55,712 bases of DNA from the NCBI GenBank assembly GCA_020024265.1, contig JAHHTW010000012.1, positions 1 through 55,712 on the forward strand, given 5' to 3'. This document shows positions 26,418 through 35,970 of this stretch, in pieces (positions within the stretch are counted from its first letter, which is position 1; each line of letters opens with the position of its first letter). Source of the DNA: Anaerotignum sp. GTDB taxonomy: Bacteria > Bacillota > Clostridia > Lachnospirales > Anaerotignaceae. Under the pieces are notes generated by a model. It did no database searches, was not told where the DNA came from, and saw only the letters and a program-made list of their open reading frames with translations. The translations under genes and the position numbers were made by a program.

Positions 26418-26446
26418 TTGTAAGAAAATAAATGGTATGATATAAT
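26418..26446 (+). promoter_or_regulatory. Sigma-A promoter upstream of the membrane-anchored protein gene
   Basis: TTGTAA and perfect TATAAT with 17-nt spacing. The predicted start of transcription leaves a leader of roughly 360 nt before the gene at 26816. Confidence 0.8.
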
Positions 26447-26461
26447 AAGAAAAATCTGTAG

Positions 26462-26815
26462 ATGCCGTATAATGCAGAAGAAACAAAGGAGGTTTTTGCA
26501 GGGGCAGTACAGAAAAAAAGAAGGGGCGTGCATGATATGGGCAAGCAGAAGCTCCAAGTGATCAAAGCACTGATGCACTCTGGAGTGGGCAGCCTTTTGG
26601 AGCTGCGCAAATTGCGGATTTTATTTTTGCTGCTGAAAAAGGCTTGGAAAACAAAAAGAAAACATGGTAAAAAAGACAGACAATTCCATAAAATGTCTGT
26701 TGGAACAGCATATCGCAGGCATACAGTACGCACGATTTGGGGGACAATGCGGCAGGTATGCCATCTATTTGTCATTACAAAAAAGAAATATTTTTCATGA
26801 GGAGGAATTTGAAAT
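26462..26815 (+). pseudogene. Possible decayed coding remnant or long leader
   Basis: Open frames overlap here, but none has a ribosome binding site. Protein-like segments appear in different frames: one around 26575-26667 (GQPFGAAQIADFIFAAEKG) and one around 26664-26815 (LLEQHIAGIQYARFGGQCG). The second starts in an ATGGTAA overlap with the end of the first. This looks like an old gene broken by frameshifts, or simply a long untranslated leader of the downstream gene. I do not recognise the family. Confidence 0.3.
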
Positions 26816-28879
26816 ATGGACGAAAGGAACAACACGGCTCTGGGTGAGGCGAATCCAAAGGATGCACAAAATGTGCAGGAAGAAGCAAAAATGGAAAATA
26901 CAGAAAGCACACAAGCACAGATGGAGCAAGTAAATACAGAGCCATTGTGTACGGAAGAAACCGCACAAACGGCAACGGATGAAGCAGCAGGCACAGAGGC
27001 AAAAGCACCAAAAATGGTTGTAGAAGATACAGCAGATGCAGAAGAAACAGCAAAAACCACAGCAGAAGAAACGACCATTACAGAAACGATCAAGCCCAAG
27101 GAGGAGCCGGCACAGCCCATACAGCCACAGAAAAAAGACCATTCCATGATTGCCATTGTGATTGGGCTTTTGGTGTTTGCGGCAGTCTTGGCATTTTGCT
27201 GGAAAATGATTGGTGGAAAGACAACGGATACACATGCGGATACCGGCGTAATTTATGCGAAGGACAACAATCTGCATGTGTTTGATTTGCAAAACAAAGC
27301 ACAGATTGCACAAGGCATTTCCGCAGGAGGCAAGTACAATTCTTACTACTCTGCATGGGGTACGATGTTTAGCGAAGATGGCACGGATATGTATTATGCG
27401 ATTCATGTACAGCAGGACAATACATTTGATTTATACCATAGGGCGATAGACAAAAATGAGGCAGATATTGCGATTGATACCGGTGTATCAGATTATATGG
27501 TAAGCAAAGATGGAAACCATATGATGTATACAAAATCGGTTGGGGAAAAAACAGAATTGTATCTCTTTGATGGCACACAGTCTTTTTTGGCAGACGATAA
27601 CATTTATGCAGATGCCGCAACGTATGCCATCAGCAAGGCAGGAGATTATATCATGTATTGTAAAAAGGCCGCAGACGGCAGTACATTGGAGCTGTATGCA
27701 AGAGCGGTACAGCAAGAAGCAGAGCCAATCCTTCTGGAAGAACATACTGCGATTGCAATGATGAGTGCGCAAACAAATAAAATCTATTTTGCAGGCGAAA
27801 TACAACCAGAAGCAGGGGCAGAAGTCAGCCCCAACCCAAGATTTGCAGCATATGAATACACATTTGGCAAAGATCCCGTGCAGCTGATGGAGGGGGTCAC
27901 ATATCTGGAAGTGATGCCAAACGGTAAGGATGTGCTTTTGATGGGAGAAAGCAAAGAAAATGTGTTGTATGCGGATTTGATTACAGACGATTTGGCAGAA
28001 AAGGATGCAGCAATTCAGGAAGGCGACGAGGGATACGAAGGCAAGAAAATGCGTGATGAGATTCGTACCATGATGACAAATGGCGAAGGGATCCATCCTG
28101 TTTTGCAGGTGGCATATATTTATAGCAATGGCAAACTCAATGAAGTTGCCACAGATGTGATTTCCGCAACGGCAATCAAGCATGATCGTGCATATGCGGT
28201 ATGCTATCAGGCAGAACAGCCGGAAAAAATGCCCATTTCTCTTTTGGAGTCTACCGATGCCATAGAATACGGATATTATTCCAGTTTGTATTATGGTATG
28301 CCAAAGGTATCCTTGGTCAATGCAACGGGTGGCAGCTGGAGGCTGGAAGGTGAGGCGGTACAGCCCAAAAACCTATTCCTTTCCGATGATGCGACCATGG
28401 TAGGGTATTATGATATGGATATGGCAACAGGCAGCCTCTCATTATGCGTGGCAAAAGTGGGCGGTGAGGTGCTTTTGCGTGAAAAGAATATAGAAACCGC
28501 AGCATTTTTGCACAAGAGCCATGATTTGGTATATTACAAGGATTATATCAATGGTATGGGAACAATGTGTATTTGGGATGGCAAGGATACACAGGAAATC
28601 GAAAAGGTTGGCGGATTACACATTGCACCAGACCAAGCAACCGTTTATTATCTGAAAAATATGAACAATGCTATGGGACAGGGAGATTTGTATGTATGGC
28701 AGGATGGTGTCAGCACACAGCTGGATACCGGCGTCAATAATACACAGTACAAATACAATGGCAATTTGACATATATCAAAAATTATGACTTCAATCAGAG
28801 TCTGGGTGATTTGTATTACTATAACGGAAAAGAAAGCATACAGCTGGATACAGATGTAACAGCAATCTATATGTTTTGA
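26816..28879 (+). CDS. Membrane-anchored protein with large extracellular repeat-like domain, function unknown
   Basis: 687 residues. Residues 1-108 are cytoplasmic, acidic and low complexity (Glu/Thr/Ala). One membrane segment follows at about 110-129 (IAIVIGLLVFAAVLAF). Residues 135-687 are extracellular and show repeated strands such as DGTDMYYAI, DGNHMMYTK, AGDYIMYCKK, DLVYYKDY and TVYYLKN, spaced like blades of a TolB/WD-type beta-propeller. I cannot assign a function. The start has GAGGAGG 8-9 nt upstream. The tsaE gene follows 18 nt later, so the genes may share a transcript, though a functional link is not implied. Confidence 0.82.
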   Translation: MDERNNTALGEANPKDAQNVQEEAKMENTESTQAQMEQVNTEPLCTEETAQTATDEAAGTEAKAPKMVVEDTADAEETAKTTAEETTITETIKPKEEPAQPIQPQKKDHSMIAIVIGLLVFAAVLAFCWKMIGGKTTDTHADTGVIYAKDNNLHVFDLQNKAQIAQGISAGGKYNSYYSAWGTMFSEDGTDMYYAIHVQQDNTFDLYHRAIDKNEADIAIDTGVSDYMVSKDGNHMMYTKSVGEKTELYLFDGTQSFLADDNIYADAATYAISKAGDYIMYCKKAADGSTLELYARAVQQEAEPILLEEHTAIAMMSAQTNKIYFAGEIQPEAGAEVSPNPRFAAYEYTFGKDPVQLMEGVTYLEVMPNGKDVLLMGESKENVLYADLITDDLAEKDAAIQEGDEGYEGKKMRDEIRTMMTNGEGIHPVLQVAYIYSNGKLNEVATDVISATAIKHDRAYAVCYQAEQPEKMPISLLESTDAIEYGYYSSLYYGMPKVSLVNATGGSWRLEGEAVQPKNLFLSDDATMVGYYDMDMATGSLSLCVAKVGGEVLLREKNIETAAFLHKSHDLVYYKDYINGMGTMCIWDGKDTQEIEKVGGLHIAPDQATVYYLKNMNNAMGQGDLYVWQDGVSTQLDTGVNNTQYKYNGNLTYIKNYDFNQSLGDLYYYNGKESIQLDTDVTAIYMF

Positions 28880-28897
28880 TGAGGCAGGGAAATTGAT

Positions 28898-29338
28898 ATG
28901 AAAAAAATCTGGGAAACCAATAGCCCGGCAGAAACCGCTGCCTTGGGTGAACAGCTGGGCAAAAGAGCGAAAAAAGGGCAGATTTATTGTTTGACAGGGG
29001 ATTTGGGTACAGGCAAAACGGTACTGACCAAAGGTTTTGCAAAAGGGCTTGACGTGCAGGAGCACGTCACCAGCCCTACATTTACCATTGTACAAGAATA
29101 CCATGATGGACGTTTGCCGTTTTACCATTTCGATGTTTACCGTCTTTCCTCAGAGGAAGAAATGGATGATATTGGATATGAAGAATATTTCTTCGGCTCA
29201 GGTGTTTGCCTTGTAGAATGGGCAGAACTGTTTCCGCATCTGATTCCAAGGGATGCGTATTGGCTGACGTTGGAAAAGGATTATACAAAGGGCGAGGATT
29301 ACCGCAGGGTAACGCTGTGTCAGGAGGAAGAAATATGA
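28898..29338 (+). CDS. tsaE: tRNA threonylcarbamoyladenosine biosynthesis ATPase TsaE
   Basis: 146 residues, typical length. TsaE is a small P-loop ATPase that drives turnover of the TsaB-TsaD complex in t6A synthesis. The Walker A motif GDLGTGKT lies at residues 34-41, SPTFTIVQEY is the family switch region, HFDVYRL follows, and LVEWAE is the Walker-B-side motif. The stop overlaps the tsaB start (ATGA), indicating coupling. Confidence 0.97.
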   Translation: MKKIWETNSPAETAALGEQLGKRAKKGQIYCLTGDLGTGKTVLTKGFAKGLDVQEHVTSPTFTIVQEYHDGRLPFYHFDVYRLSSEEEMDDIGYEEYFFGSGVCLVEWAELFPHLIPRDAYWLTLEKDYTKGEDYRRVTLCQEEEI

Positions 29339-30051
29339 AAATACTGGCAATTGATACATCGGGGCAGACAGCAAGCGCTGCCATCATTGAGGACAGCAGG
29401 CTCATAGGGGAATTTTCCCAAAATGACAAGCTCACACACAGTCAGACCATTATGCCCATGGTTGCCATGCTGTGCGAGCAAACAAATACCAAAAAAGAAG
29501 AACTGGATTATATTGCCTGTGCGGTAGGTCCGGGATCTTTTACCGGACTGCGTATTGGTGCGGCAACTGCAAAGGGGCTTTGTTTGGGGCTGAATAAGCC
29601 GCTTTTGGCAGTTCCAACATTGGATGCATTGGCATACAATGTGTTTATGACAAATGCCATTGTATGCCCCATAATGGATGCACGCAGGGGACAGGTATAT
29701 GCATGCTTTTACGAATGGACAGACGACAAGCTGGAGCATTTGACAGAATATATGGCACAGAGCATAGAAGTCATCATCAATATGGCACAAGCGTTTGAAA
29801 GACCGGTACTGTTTCTGGGAGATGGTGTACCGGTGCATCGGGAAAAACTCGAAAAAAATCCACAGTTTTATTTTGCGCCGGCAAGCTGCTCTTTACAGCG
29901 TGCGGCATCGGTTGCGGCTCTGGGGAAAAAACTGGCAGAAGAAGGAAAAGCAATCTCAGGCAATGAGCTGGAGCTGATTTATCTGCGCAAATCACAGGCA
30001 GAGCGAGAAAGAGAGGAGCGTCTGGCACAAAAGGAGGAAGATCATGTTTGA
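29335..30051 (+). CDS. tsaB: tRNA threonylcarbamoyladenosine biosynthesis protein TsaB
   Basis: 238 residues. TsaB is a catalytically inert ASKHA-fold partner that binds TsaD (encoded at 3.3 kb) and TsaE. The N-terminal LAIDTSGQTASAA, the family-specific GPGSFTGLRIG (about residue 65) and DARRGQVYA are present. The ATG at 29335 has GGAGGAAG 6 nt upstream; longer frames overlap tsaE without a site. It overlaps tsaE by 4 nt and rimI by 8 nt. Confidence 0.96.
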   Translation: MKILAIDTSGQTASAAIIEDSRLIGEFSQNDKLTHSQTIMPMVAMLCEQTNTKKEELDYIACAVGPGSFTGLRIGAATAKGLCLGLNKPLLAVPTLDALAYNVFMTNAIVCPIMDARRGQVYACFYEWTDDKLEHLTEYMAQSIEVIINMAQAFERPVLFLGDGVPVHREKLEKNPQFYFAPASCSLQRAASVAALGKKLAEEGKAISGNELELIYLRKSQAEREREERLAQKEEDHV

Positions 30052-30508
30052 AATTGTCCCTATGACAAAAGAACATATTGATGGTGTGGTAATGGTGGAG
30101 GAAAATACATTCTCTATTCCATGGACACGTGCGGATTTTGAAAAAGAAATCAATGAAAACAACATGGCAATATATTATGTGGCAATGGCAGATGGAAATG
30201 TCATTGGCTATGCCGGCATGTGGCATGTGATTACAGAGGGACATATCACCAATGTGGCTGTTTTGGATGCGTACCGCAGAGGCGGTGTTGGGGATGCATT
30301 GATGGCAAAATTGGAAGCGGTGGCTATGGAAAAAGAAATGATTGGGATTACGCTTGAGGTGCGTATGAGCAATGCAGCCGCACAACGATTGTATCATAAG
30401 CATGGCTATCGTGCAGAGGGTCTGCGTAAAAATTATTATCAGGACACACATGAGGATGCTGTGATTATGTGGAAATATTTCCCTTCTTATGAGGGGGAGT
30501 CAAAGTGA
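30044..30508 (+). CDS. rimI: Ribosomal protein S18-alanine N-acetyltransferase (RimI-like GNAT)
   Basis: 154 residues of GNAT fold. The acetyl-CoA loop is seen as RRGGVGDALM (about residues 86-95), preceded by the ITNVAVLDAYR strand. The C-terminal NAAAQRLYHKHGY motif is typical of RimI. The family acetylates the N-terminus of S18. It is commonly encoded with tsaB/tsaE in Bacillota, as here, where it overlaps tsaB by 8 nt. Confidence 0.93.
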   Translation: MFEIVPMTKEHIDGVVMVEENTFSIPWTRADFEKEINENNMAIYYVAMADGNVIGYAGMWHVITEGHITNVAVLDAYRRGGVGDALMAKLEAVAMEKEMIGITLEVRMSNAAAQRLYHKHGYRAEGLRKNYYQDTHEDAVIMWKYFPSYEGESK

Positions 30509-30514
30509 CCAGCA

Positions 30515-30546
30515 GAATGCCGAAAATCAGTTTTCGGCATTTTTGA
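30515..30546 (+). terminator. Terminator of the tsaE-tsaB-rimI operon
   Basis: Stem AATGCCGAAAA/TTTTCGGCATT with a 4-nt loop and T run, just after the rimI stop. A short GC-rich stretch with repeated GCGAGCGAAG/GCGAAGCGAG follows before the lon-like gene. Confidence 0.9.
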
Positions 30547-30595
30547 TAGGCGCAGCGAGCGAAGAAGCCGGCAAGTCGTAAGGAGGCGAAGCGAG

Positions 30596-32995
30596 ATGCA
30601 AAAAGAATTATCTTACACAGAGCTGAAAAATAGTTGTAAGCCGCAGGATTTCAAATTTCGGACAACAGCAGAGCTGACAGAGCTTTCTGGTATCATTGGA
30701 CAGGAACGTGCAGTCAAGGCATTGGATTTTGGCTTACATGTTAAAATCAAGGGATATAATATCTATATGGCAGGTGCATCCGGTACGGGAAAAACCACAT
30801 ATGCCAAAGAAAGTGCAAGGAGATTGGCGCAGACAGAAGTTGTGCCAAAGGATTGGTGCTATGTATACAACTTCCAAAATCCACGCAGCCCTTTGGCACT
30901 TTCCTTTGAAGCTGGTGTGGGTAAAAAATTTCGTGATGATATGAGCGAATTGGTGCAGCTGCTCAAAACAGAGCTGCAAAAAGCATTCCGTGCAGAGGAG
31001 TATGAGCAGAAAAAAACAGCGCTTTTGCGCAGCTATGACGAAAAAAGAGATGCCCTTATGGATGAAATGAGCAAAGCGGCAGAAGAACACAGCTTTCAGA
31101 TCAAATCCTCCAATTCCGGTATATATTTCATGCCGGTTGTGGATGGAAAAACATTGGAGGAGGAAGAATACGACAATCTGCCGGAGGATATCAAGGACGA
31201 CATTGAAAAAAATTCCCAGATTGTACAGGAAAGAGCCGTTGCGATTATGCGTGATATCCGAGAGCTGGAAAGAGAATCCAAAAAAAAGGTGGATCAGCTG
31301 GATTATAAGGTGGGAATGTTTGCCATTGGACATCATATCGGTGTGGTGCAGGAAGCATATCGAGATTATGAAAAGGCAGTGACCTATATCAATGCAGTAC
31401 AAGAGGATGTATTGGAGAACATCAGTCAGTTTTTCGATGATGATGATGAGGAGGGCGATGGGCTTTCGTCGCTGCTGCCCATGCTATCCAAAAAACAACC
31501 GGAAGATGTGACACAGAAATACAAGGTGAATCTGATTGTAGACAACAGCGAAACAAAAGGCGCACCCGTCATTACGACATCCAATCCAACCTATTATAAT
31601 CTGGTTGGTGAAGTGGAGTATGACAATGAATTTGGGAACTTAACCACGGATTTTATGAAAATCAAAGGTGGTTTGTTCCATCAGGCAAATGGAGGATACC
31701 TGATTGTACAGGCGCAGGAGTTGCTTTCTGCACCACAGGGATGGGAAGCCATGCGTCGTGTCATCAAATCCAGAGAGATTGACATGGATGCAGTCAGAGA
31801 ACAGCTTGGAGCTGTGGCAGCGCCAACACTTAAGCCGGAGCCGATTCCTGCGGATATCAAAATCATACTGATTGGCAGCAGCTATTATTACGATATGCTC
31901 AGTGCGTATGATGAAGAATTTGATAAATTTTTCAAGATCAAGGCAGATTTTGATTATGAAATGCCACGTTCTGTGGAAAATATGGGAAAGATTGCACAGT
32001 TTATCAAGGGCTTTGTCAATCGAGAAAAGCTGATGGATTTTGATGTCAGCGCTGTTTGTGCGGTGATTGAATATTCATCTCGGACTGCGGAGCGTCAGGA
32101 TAAGCTTTCTACACGCTTCAATTATTTGGCAGAGATTTTGGGCGAAGCGGCGGTATGGGCAAGGCTGGATGATACAGAAGTGGTTACAGCGGCACATATA
32201 CAAAAAGCCATAGAGGAAAAAGAGGATCGTTTGAAGCTCTATGAGGAAAAGCTCAACGAAATGCTGGATGACAATATCATCATGATTGATGTGCAGGGCA
32301 GTGAAATCGGGCAAATCAATGGTCTTGCCGTGCTGGATATGGGAGCATATGCTTTTGGCAATCCTTCTCGCATTACGGCAACGACTTATGTTGGAAAGTC
32401 CGGTATTGTCAATATCGAAAAAGAAGCCAGAATGAGTGGGCAGACACATGACAAAGGGGTACAAATCATCACAGGATACCTAGGACAGACATATGCACAA
32501 AAATTTCCGCTTTCGCTTTCTTGCCGTGTATGTTTTGAGCAGAACTATAACGGGATTGATGGGGACAGCGCATCCAGTACAGAGCTGTACTGTATATTAT
32601 CCTCTTTGGCTGAACTGCCGATCCGTCAGGATTTGGCTGTGACAGGCTCGGTCAACCAGAAAGGCGAAATACAGGCAATCGGCGGTGTGACACATAAAAT
32701 TGAAGGATTCTTTGATTTATGCAAAAAAAGAGGACTGACAGGGAAACAGGGGGTAATCATACCTGTTGCCAATATTCGGGATTTGGTACTGAAGGATGAA
32801 GTGGTCGCAGCCGTCAAAGAGGGCATATTCCATATTTATGCCATTGAAACGATTGATGAGGGGATTGCACTGTTGATGGGTACACCTGCCGGTGTACGGG
32901 ATGCACAGGGGAATTATCCGAAAGACAGTGTGCATGGCAGAGTTTCTGCAAAACTCAAAGAATTTTGGCAATATGCACAAGGTATTGACGCATAA
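30596..32995 (+). CDS. Lon-like ATP-dependent protease (LonB/AAA_32 type)
   Basis: 799 residues. The N-terminal AAA+ module has Walker A GASGTGKT at residues 60-67, with a long helical insert (about 120-290). The second half of the ATPase carries GGLFHQANGGYLIV. The C-terminal Lon protease domain holds the Ser-Lys dyad: Ser658 in DGDSASST and Lys701 in GGVTHKIEG. It lacks the Lon N-terminal substrate domain, as in the LonB-type family of Clostridia (AAA_32). It degrades damaged or regulatory proteins in the cytoplasm. The start has AAGGAGGCG 8 nt upstream. It is monocistronic, ending at a hairpin terminator. Confidence 0.92.
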   Translation: MQKELSYTELKNSCKPQDFKFRTTAELTELSGIIGQERAVKALDFGLHVKIKGYNIYMAGASGTGKTTYAKESARRLAQTEVVPKDWCYVYNFQNPRSPLALSFEAGVGKKFRDDMSELVQLLKTELQKAFRAEEYEQKKTALLRSYDEKRDALMDEMSKAAEEHSFQIKSSNSGIYFMPVVDGKTLEEEEYDNLPEDIKDDIEKNSQIVQERAVAIMRDIRELERESKKKVDQLDYKVGMFAIGHHIGVVQEAYRDYEKAVTYINAVQEDVLENISQFFDDDDEEGDGLSSLLPMLSKKQPEDVTQKYKVNLIVDNSETKGAPVITTSNPTYYNLVGEVEYDNEFGNLTTDFMKIKGGLFHQANGGYLIVQAQELLSAPQGWEAMRRVIKSREIDMDAVREQLGAVAAPTLKPEPIPADIKIILIGSSYYYDMLSAYDEEFDKFFKIKADFDYEMPRSVENMGKIAQFIKGFVNREKLMDFDVSAVCAVIEYSSRTAERQDKLSTRFNYLAEILGEAAVWARLDDTEVVTAAHIQKAIEEKEDRLKLYEEKLNEMLDDNIIMIDVQGSEIGQINGLAVLDMGAYAFGNPSRITATTYVGKSGIVNIEKEARMSGQTHDKGVQIITGYLGQTYAQKFPLSLSCRVCFEQNYNGIDGDSASSTELYCILSSLAELPIRQDLAVTGSVNQKGEIQAIGGVTHKIEGFFDLCKKRGLTGKQGVIIPVANIRDLVLKDEVVAAVKEGIFHIYAIETIDEGIALLMGTPAGVRDAQGNYPKDSVHGRVSAKLKEFWQYAQGIDA

Positions 32996-33041
32996 ACTGC
33001 CATGATGGTTATGCAAAATGAATGTGATACAATTGGTATGT

Positions 33042-33082
33042 CAGGCGTATTTGGGAAAACCGGATACGCCTATTTGTATTTT
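33042..33082 (+). terminator. Terminator of the Lon-like protease gene
   Basis: Stem AGGCGTAT/ATACGCCT with extra GG/CC pairing, followed by a T-rich tract. Confidence 0.8.
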
Positions 33083-33216
33083 TCGGAACGCAGATTGACG
33101 GGGACTTTGGTTTTCCTTTGGAATTTGTAATATATTAAGGAACTTTTTATTTTTCAATTCGACAAAAGATGATATACTTTGATAGGAATCACGTCATAGG
33201 AAGGAGCCAAAGAGGA

Positions 33217-35280
33217 ATGAATCAAACAGTAAAACGCCTGATACCGCTTTGCTTGGTGGCAGGGTTATGCAATACAACAACAGCATTTGCAGAACGTATC
33301 AAAATGGATTTGTTTTATCATGGTACGCACCATGCATATCATGCAAGTGAAATACAAATCTATTTGGATGGAAAAAAATATACCGATCCCAATATGCCGG
33401 CAGTCAGCATTGATGGACGTACCATGCTGCCCATGCGTGGTATCAGCCAGCAAATGGGATGTAGCGTTACTTGGAACGAACAAACGCAACAGGTATATGC
33501 CATCAGTGACCAGCATGCCATTGTATTTGAAATCGGGAACAAAACAGGCTATAAGGATGGTGAGCCGTTTACCATGGATGTACCGCCTTTGATTGTCAAT
33601 GACAGAACCATGCTGCCGGTACGTGCATTTGCAAAGGCGCTGGATCTGGATGTGGTATGGGAGGATGCAACCAGAACGGTAAAGATTGGAAAGACCGCAG
33701 AGCAAAAACCGGCACCGATTCCTGAGCCAAATCAGGCGCCAAAACCGGCACAAAAGCCAGATACAGTCAAAGGCAAACTTATGAAAATTCATATGCCGGA
33801 AAGCAAGAATGCCAGCCAAAACTATGTGGTTTCCGGTAAGTTTGCACGATTTGAGGAGATTTATGTCAGTGCAGACAAGGTGGTTTTGGACTTCTATGGT
33901 GCAGAAAATGCACTTTCGGATACCATTACGGATACCAAAAGCAATTTTGTGAAAAGTATTCGTACTGCACAGCACAAGACAGACGGAGGCGAGGTATATA
34001 CCCGTGTGGTATTTGATTTGACAGGAAAAAAAGAACATACCGTAAAAGCGGACGCAAACAATACGCAGCTGACATTGTCCTTTGCTGCAACGACACTCAG
34101 CAATATAACAGCAACAAACAATGGCAGTACGGACACGGTTGCACTGCATGCAGACGGTGCCATCGGTGCAAGCGTCAGCACACTTTCCAATCCCAAACGT
34201 GTGGTTGTGGATGTCCCCGGCGCAAAGGTAGAAAATATTCCCGAACAGATGGATACAAGCAATCTTCATGCCGTGCGTGCTGTACGTACCAGCATGATGG
34301 ATGGAGGCATTTTCCGCATGGTGGTGGAAGTAGACAACGACGCAACCACGGTTTGGAACGAGGCAGATCAAAAGCTTGTGGTGACGGTAACAGGCAATGA
34401 CCTCGAGCATGTGACATACAATGCACAGACAAACGTACTGCGCTTGGAAAAGCAAACACCCATCCACATCAATCAAATTCAGCATACAGACGGATATTTG
34501 GACGGGTACTACGAAATACTGCTGCCTGAGGACTATGAAGCGGTATATGGCAGCGGAACCATGAATGTCAATACATCGAAAATCCAATCTGTTGTATTTG
34601 GCAAAAGAGGCAATCAGACATATATTCGTTTCAACCAAAACGGCATCAACGCATATACCATTCAGGATGTCGGGGATGCATATGAGATTGCGGTGAAAAA
34701 TCCCAAAGAGGTGTACAGCAAAGTGGTACTGGTGGATGCAGGGCATGGCGGAAGCGACCCCGGTGCAAGCGGAAATGGCTTGAGAGAGAAGGATGCAACA
34801 TTGGCAGTGGCATTACAGACAGAACAATATCTGAAAAATTATTCGGATATTAAGGTGTATATGACAAGAACAAAGGATGTATACCCTGCCAACAGCCATC
34901 GTGCAAAAACGGCAAATGATATTGCGGATTTGATGGTATCTATTCATATGAACTCGGCAGCACCATCAGCAGGTGGCACAGAGACGCTTTATACACCACA
35001 CAAAAATGAAACAGGGGCAAAACTAACCAGTCTACAGGCGGCACAGGTGATGCAAAGAAATATGGTCGCAGCGCTTGGAACAACCAACCGTGGTTTGAAA
35101 AATCGGCCGGATTTGCTAATACTCAATTCCACAAAAGTACCGGCAATTTTGGTAGAGGTATGCTTCTTAACCCATGCGCAAAATGCACAAATGATTGCTT
35201 CCCCAGCAGGGCAGCGGCAGGCTGGCGAAGCCATTGCGAAGGGCATTATAGAAATTATGGGCAGCCATACACTGCGATAA
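33217..35280 (+). CDS. N-acetylmuramoyl-L-alanine amidase with stalk and AMIN domains
   Basis: 687 residues. A signal peptide (1 to about 25, TTAFA) is followed by a copper-amine-oxidase-like stalk domain (about 40-150; RTMLPMRGISQQMG and RTMLPVRAFAKALD). A Pro/Lys linker (about 165-190) precedes two or three AMIN-type beta domains (about 190-490), which bind wall polymer. The C-terminus is an Amidase_3 zinc amidase (about 503-685). Its zinc ligands are visible: His in VDAGHGGSDPG, Glu in LREKDATL, and His in SIHMNSA. It cuts the amide between MurNAc and L-Ala during cell separation or sporulation. ATG 33217 follows GGAAGGAG; the earlier in-frame ATG at 33169 would precede a proper signal peptide by 16 residues. 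Confidence 0.93.
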   Translation: MNQTVKRLIPLCLVAGLCNTTTAFAERIKMDLFYHGTHHAYHASEIQIYLDGKKYTDPNMPAVSIDGRTMLPMRGISQQMGCSVTWNEQTQQVYAISDQHAIVFEIGNKTGYKDGEPFTMDVPPLIVNDRTMLPVRAFAKALDLDVVWEDATRTVKIGKTAEQKPAPIPEPNQAPKPAQKPDTVKGKLMKIHMPESKNASQNYVVSGKFARFEEIYVSADKVVLDFYGAENALSDTITDTKSNFVKSIRTAQHKTDGGEVYTRVVFDLTGKKEHTVKADANNTQLTLSFAATTLSNITATNNGSTDTVALHADGAIGASVSTLSNPKRVVVDVPGAKVENIPEQMDTSNLHAVRAVRTSMMDGGIFRMVVEVDNDATTVWNEADQKLVVTVTGNDLEHVTYNAQTNVLRLEKQTPIHINQIQHTDGYLDGYYEILLPEDYEAVYGSGTMNVNTSKIQSVVFGKRGNQTYIRFNQNGINAYTIQDVGDAYEIAVKNPKEVYSKVVLVDAGHGGSDPGASGNGLREKDATLAVALQTEQYLKNYSDIKVYMTRTKDVYPANSHRAKTANDIADLMVSIHMNSAAPSAGGTETLYTPHKNETGAKLTSLQAAQVMQRNMVAALGTTNRGLKNRPDLLILNSTKVPAILVEVCFLTHAQNAQMIASPAGQRQAGEAIAKGIIEIMGSHTLR

Positions 35281-35290
35281 AACAATGCAA

Positions 35291-35326
35291 ACAGCATATG
35301 GTAGAAATGCCGTATGCTGTCTTTTC
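35291..35326 (+). terminator. Terminator of the amidase gene
   Basis: Stem ACAGCATATGG/CCGTATGCTGT (one G-T-type mismatch) followed by CTTTTCC. Confidence 0.75.
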
Positions 35327-35372
35327 CAGTTAATATGTATCATCGGCAAAACAACAAAGGGAGGATAACAAT

Positions 35373-35966
35373 ATGGAAACCATTATTTTTGCTACAAAAA
35401 ATAAAGGGAAAATTCGGGAAATCAATGCCATACTGGCAGATATGGATTGGCAGGTGGTATCTATGGAGGAAGCCGGCATTACGGTGGATGTAATAGAAGA
35501 TGGTACCACATTTGAAGAAAATGCATTGAAAAAGGCTACACAAATCATGCAAATCAGCGGAAAAATTACGATGGCAGATGATTCCGGCTTGGAAATTGAT
35601 TACTTAGACAAAGCCCCCGGGGTGTATTCTGCACGTTTTATGGGGGAGGACACACCATATGCGCAAAAATGCAGTGCGATTTTAGAAAAAATGCAGGGCG
35701 TTGCACAGGATGCACGTACTGCTCGCTTTGTCAGCTGCATTGCAACCGTATTCCCTTCCGGAAAAAAGCGCATCAGCTATGATACTGTAGAGGGCATCAT
35801 CGGATGGGAAATGAAGGGGGAAAACGGCTTTGGCTACGACCCTATTTTTTATGTTCCAGATAAACAAAAATATATGGCAGAGCTTTCTGCAGAGGAAAAA
35901 AATGCAATCAGCCATAGGGGGAAGGCGCTGAGAAAAATGAAAGAAATGCTGAAAAAGGAGTTGTAA
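35373..35966 (+). CDS. rdgB: Non-canonical purine NTP pyrophosphatase (RdgB/HAM1)
   Basis: 197 residues, typical. It hydrolyses dITP, ITP and XTP to monophosphates and so keeps deaminated purines out of nucleic acids. The N-terminal ATKNKGKIREI, the ADDSGLEIDYL catalytic loop (about residues 70-80), GVYSARFMG, the FGYDPIFY substrate loop and the C-terminal SHRGKALRKM all match the family. The start has GGGAGG 7-8 nt upstream. It is followed after 4 nt by a YfcE-type phosphoesterase gene, an arrangement common in Bacillota (as with B. subtilis ysnA-ysnB). Confidence 0.97.
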   Translation: METIIFATKNKGKIREINAILADMDWQVVSMEEAGITVDVIEDGTTFEENALKKATQIMQISGKITMADDSGLEIDYLDKAPGVYSARFMGEDTPYAQKCSAILEKMQGVAQDARTARFVSCIATVFPSGKKRISYDTVEGIIGWEMKGENGFGYDPIFYVPDKQKYMAELSAEEKNAISHRGKALRKMKEMLKKEL

Positions 35967-35970
35967 GCAT

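Noticed and set aside
33265..34746. Minus-strand ORF of 493 codons antisense to the amidase gene
   Set aside because: A shadow of the amidase gene with Cys/His/Ile-rich composition and no ribosome binding site.
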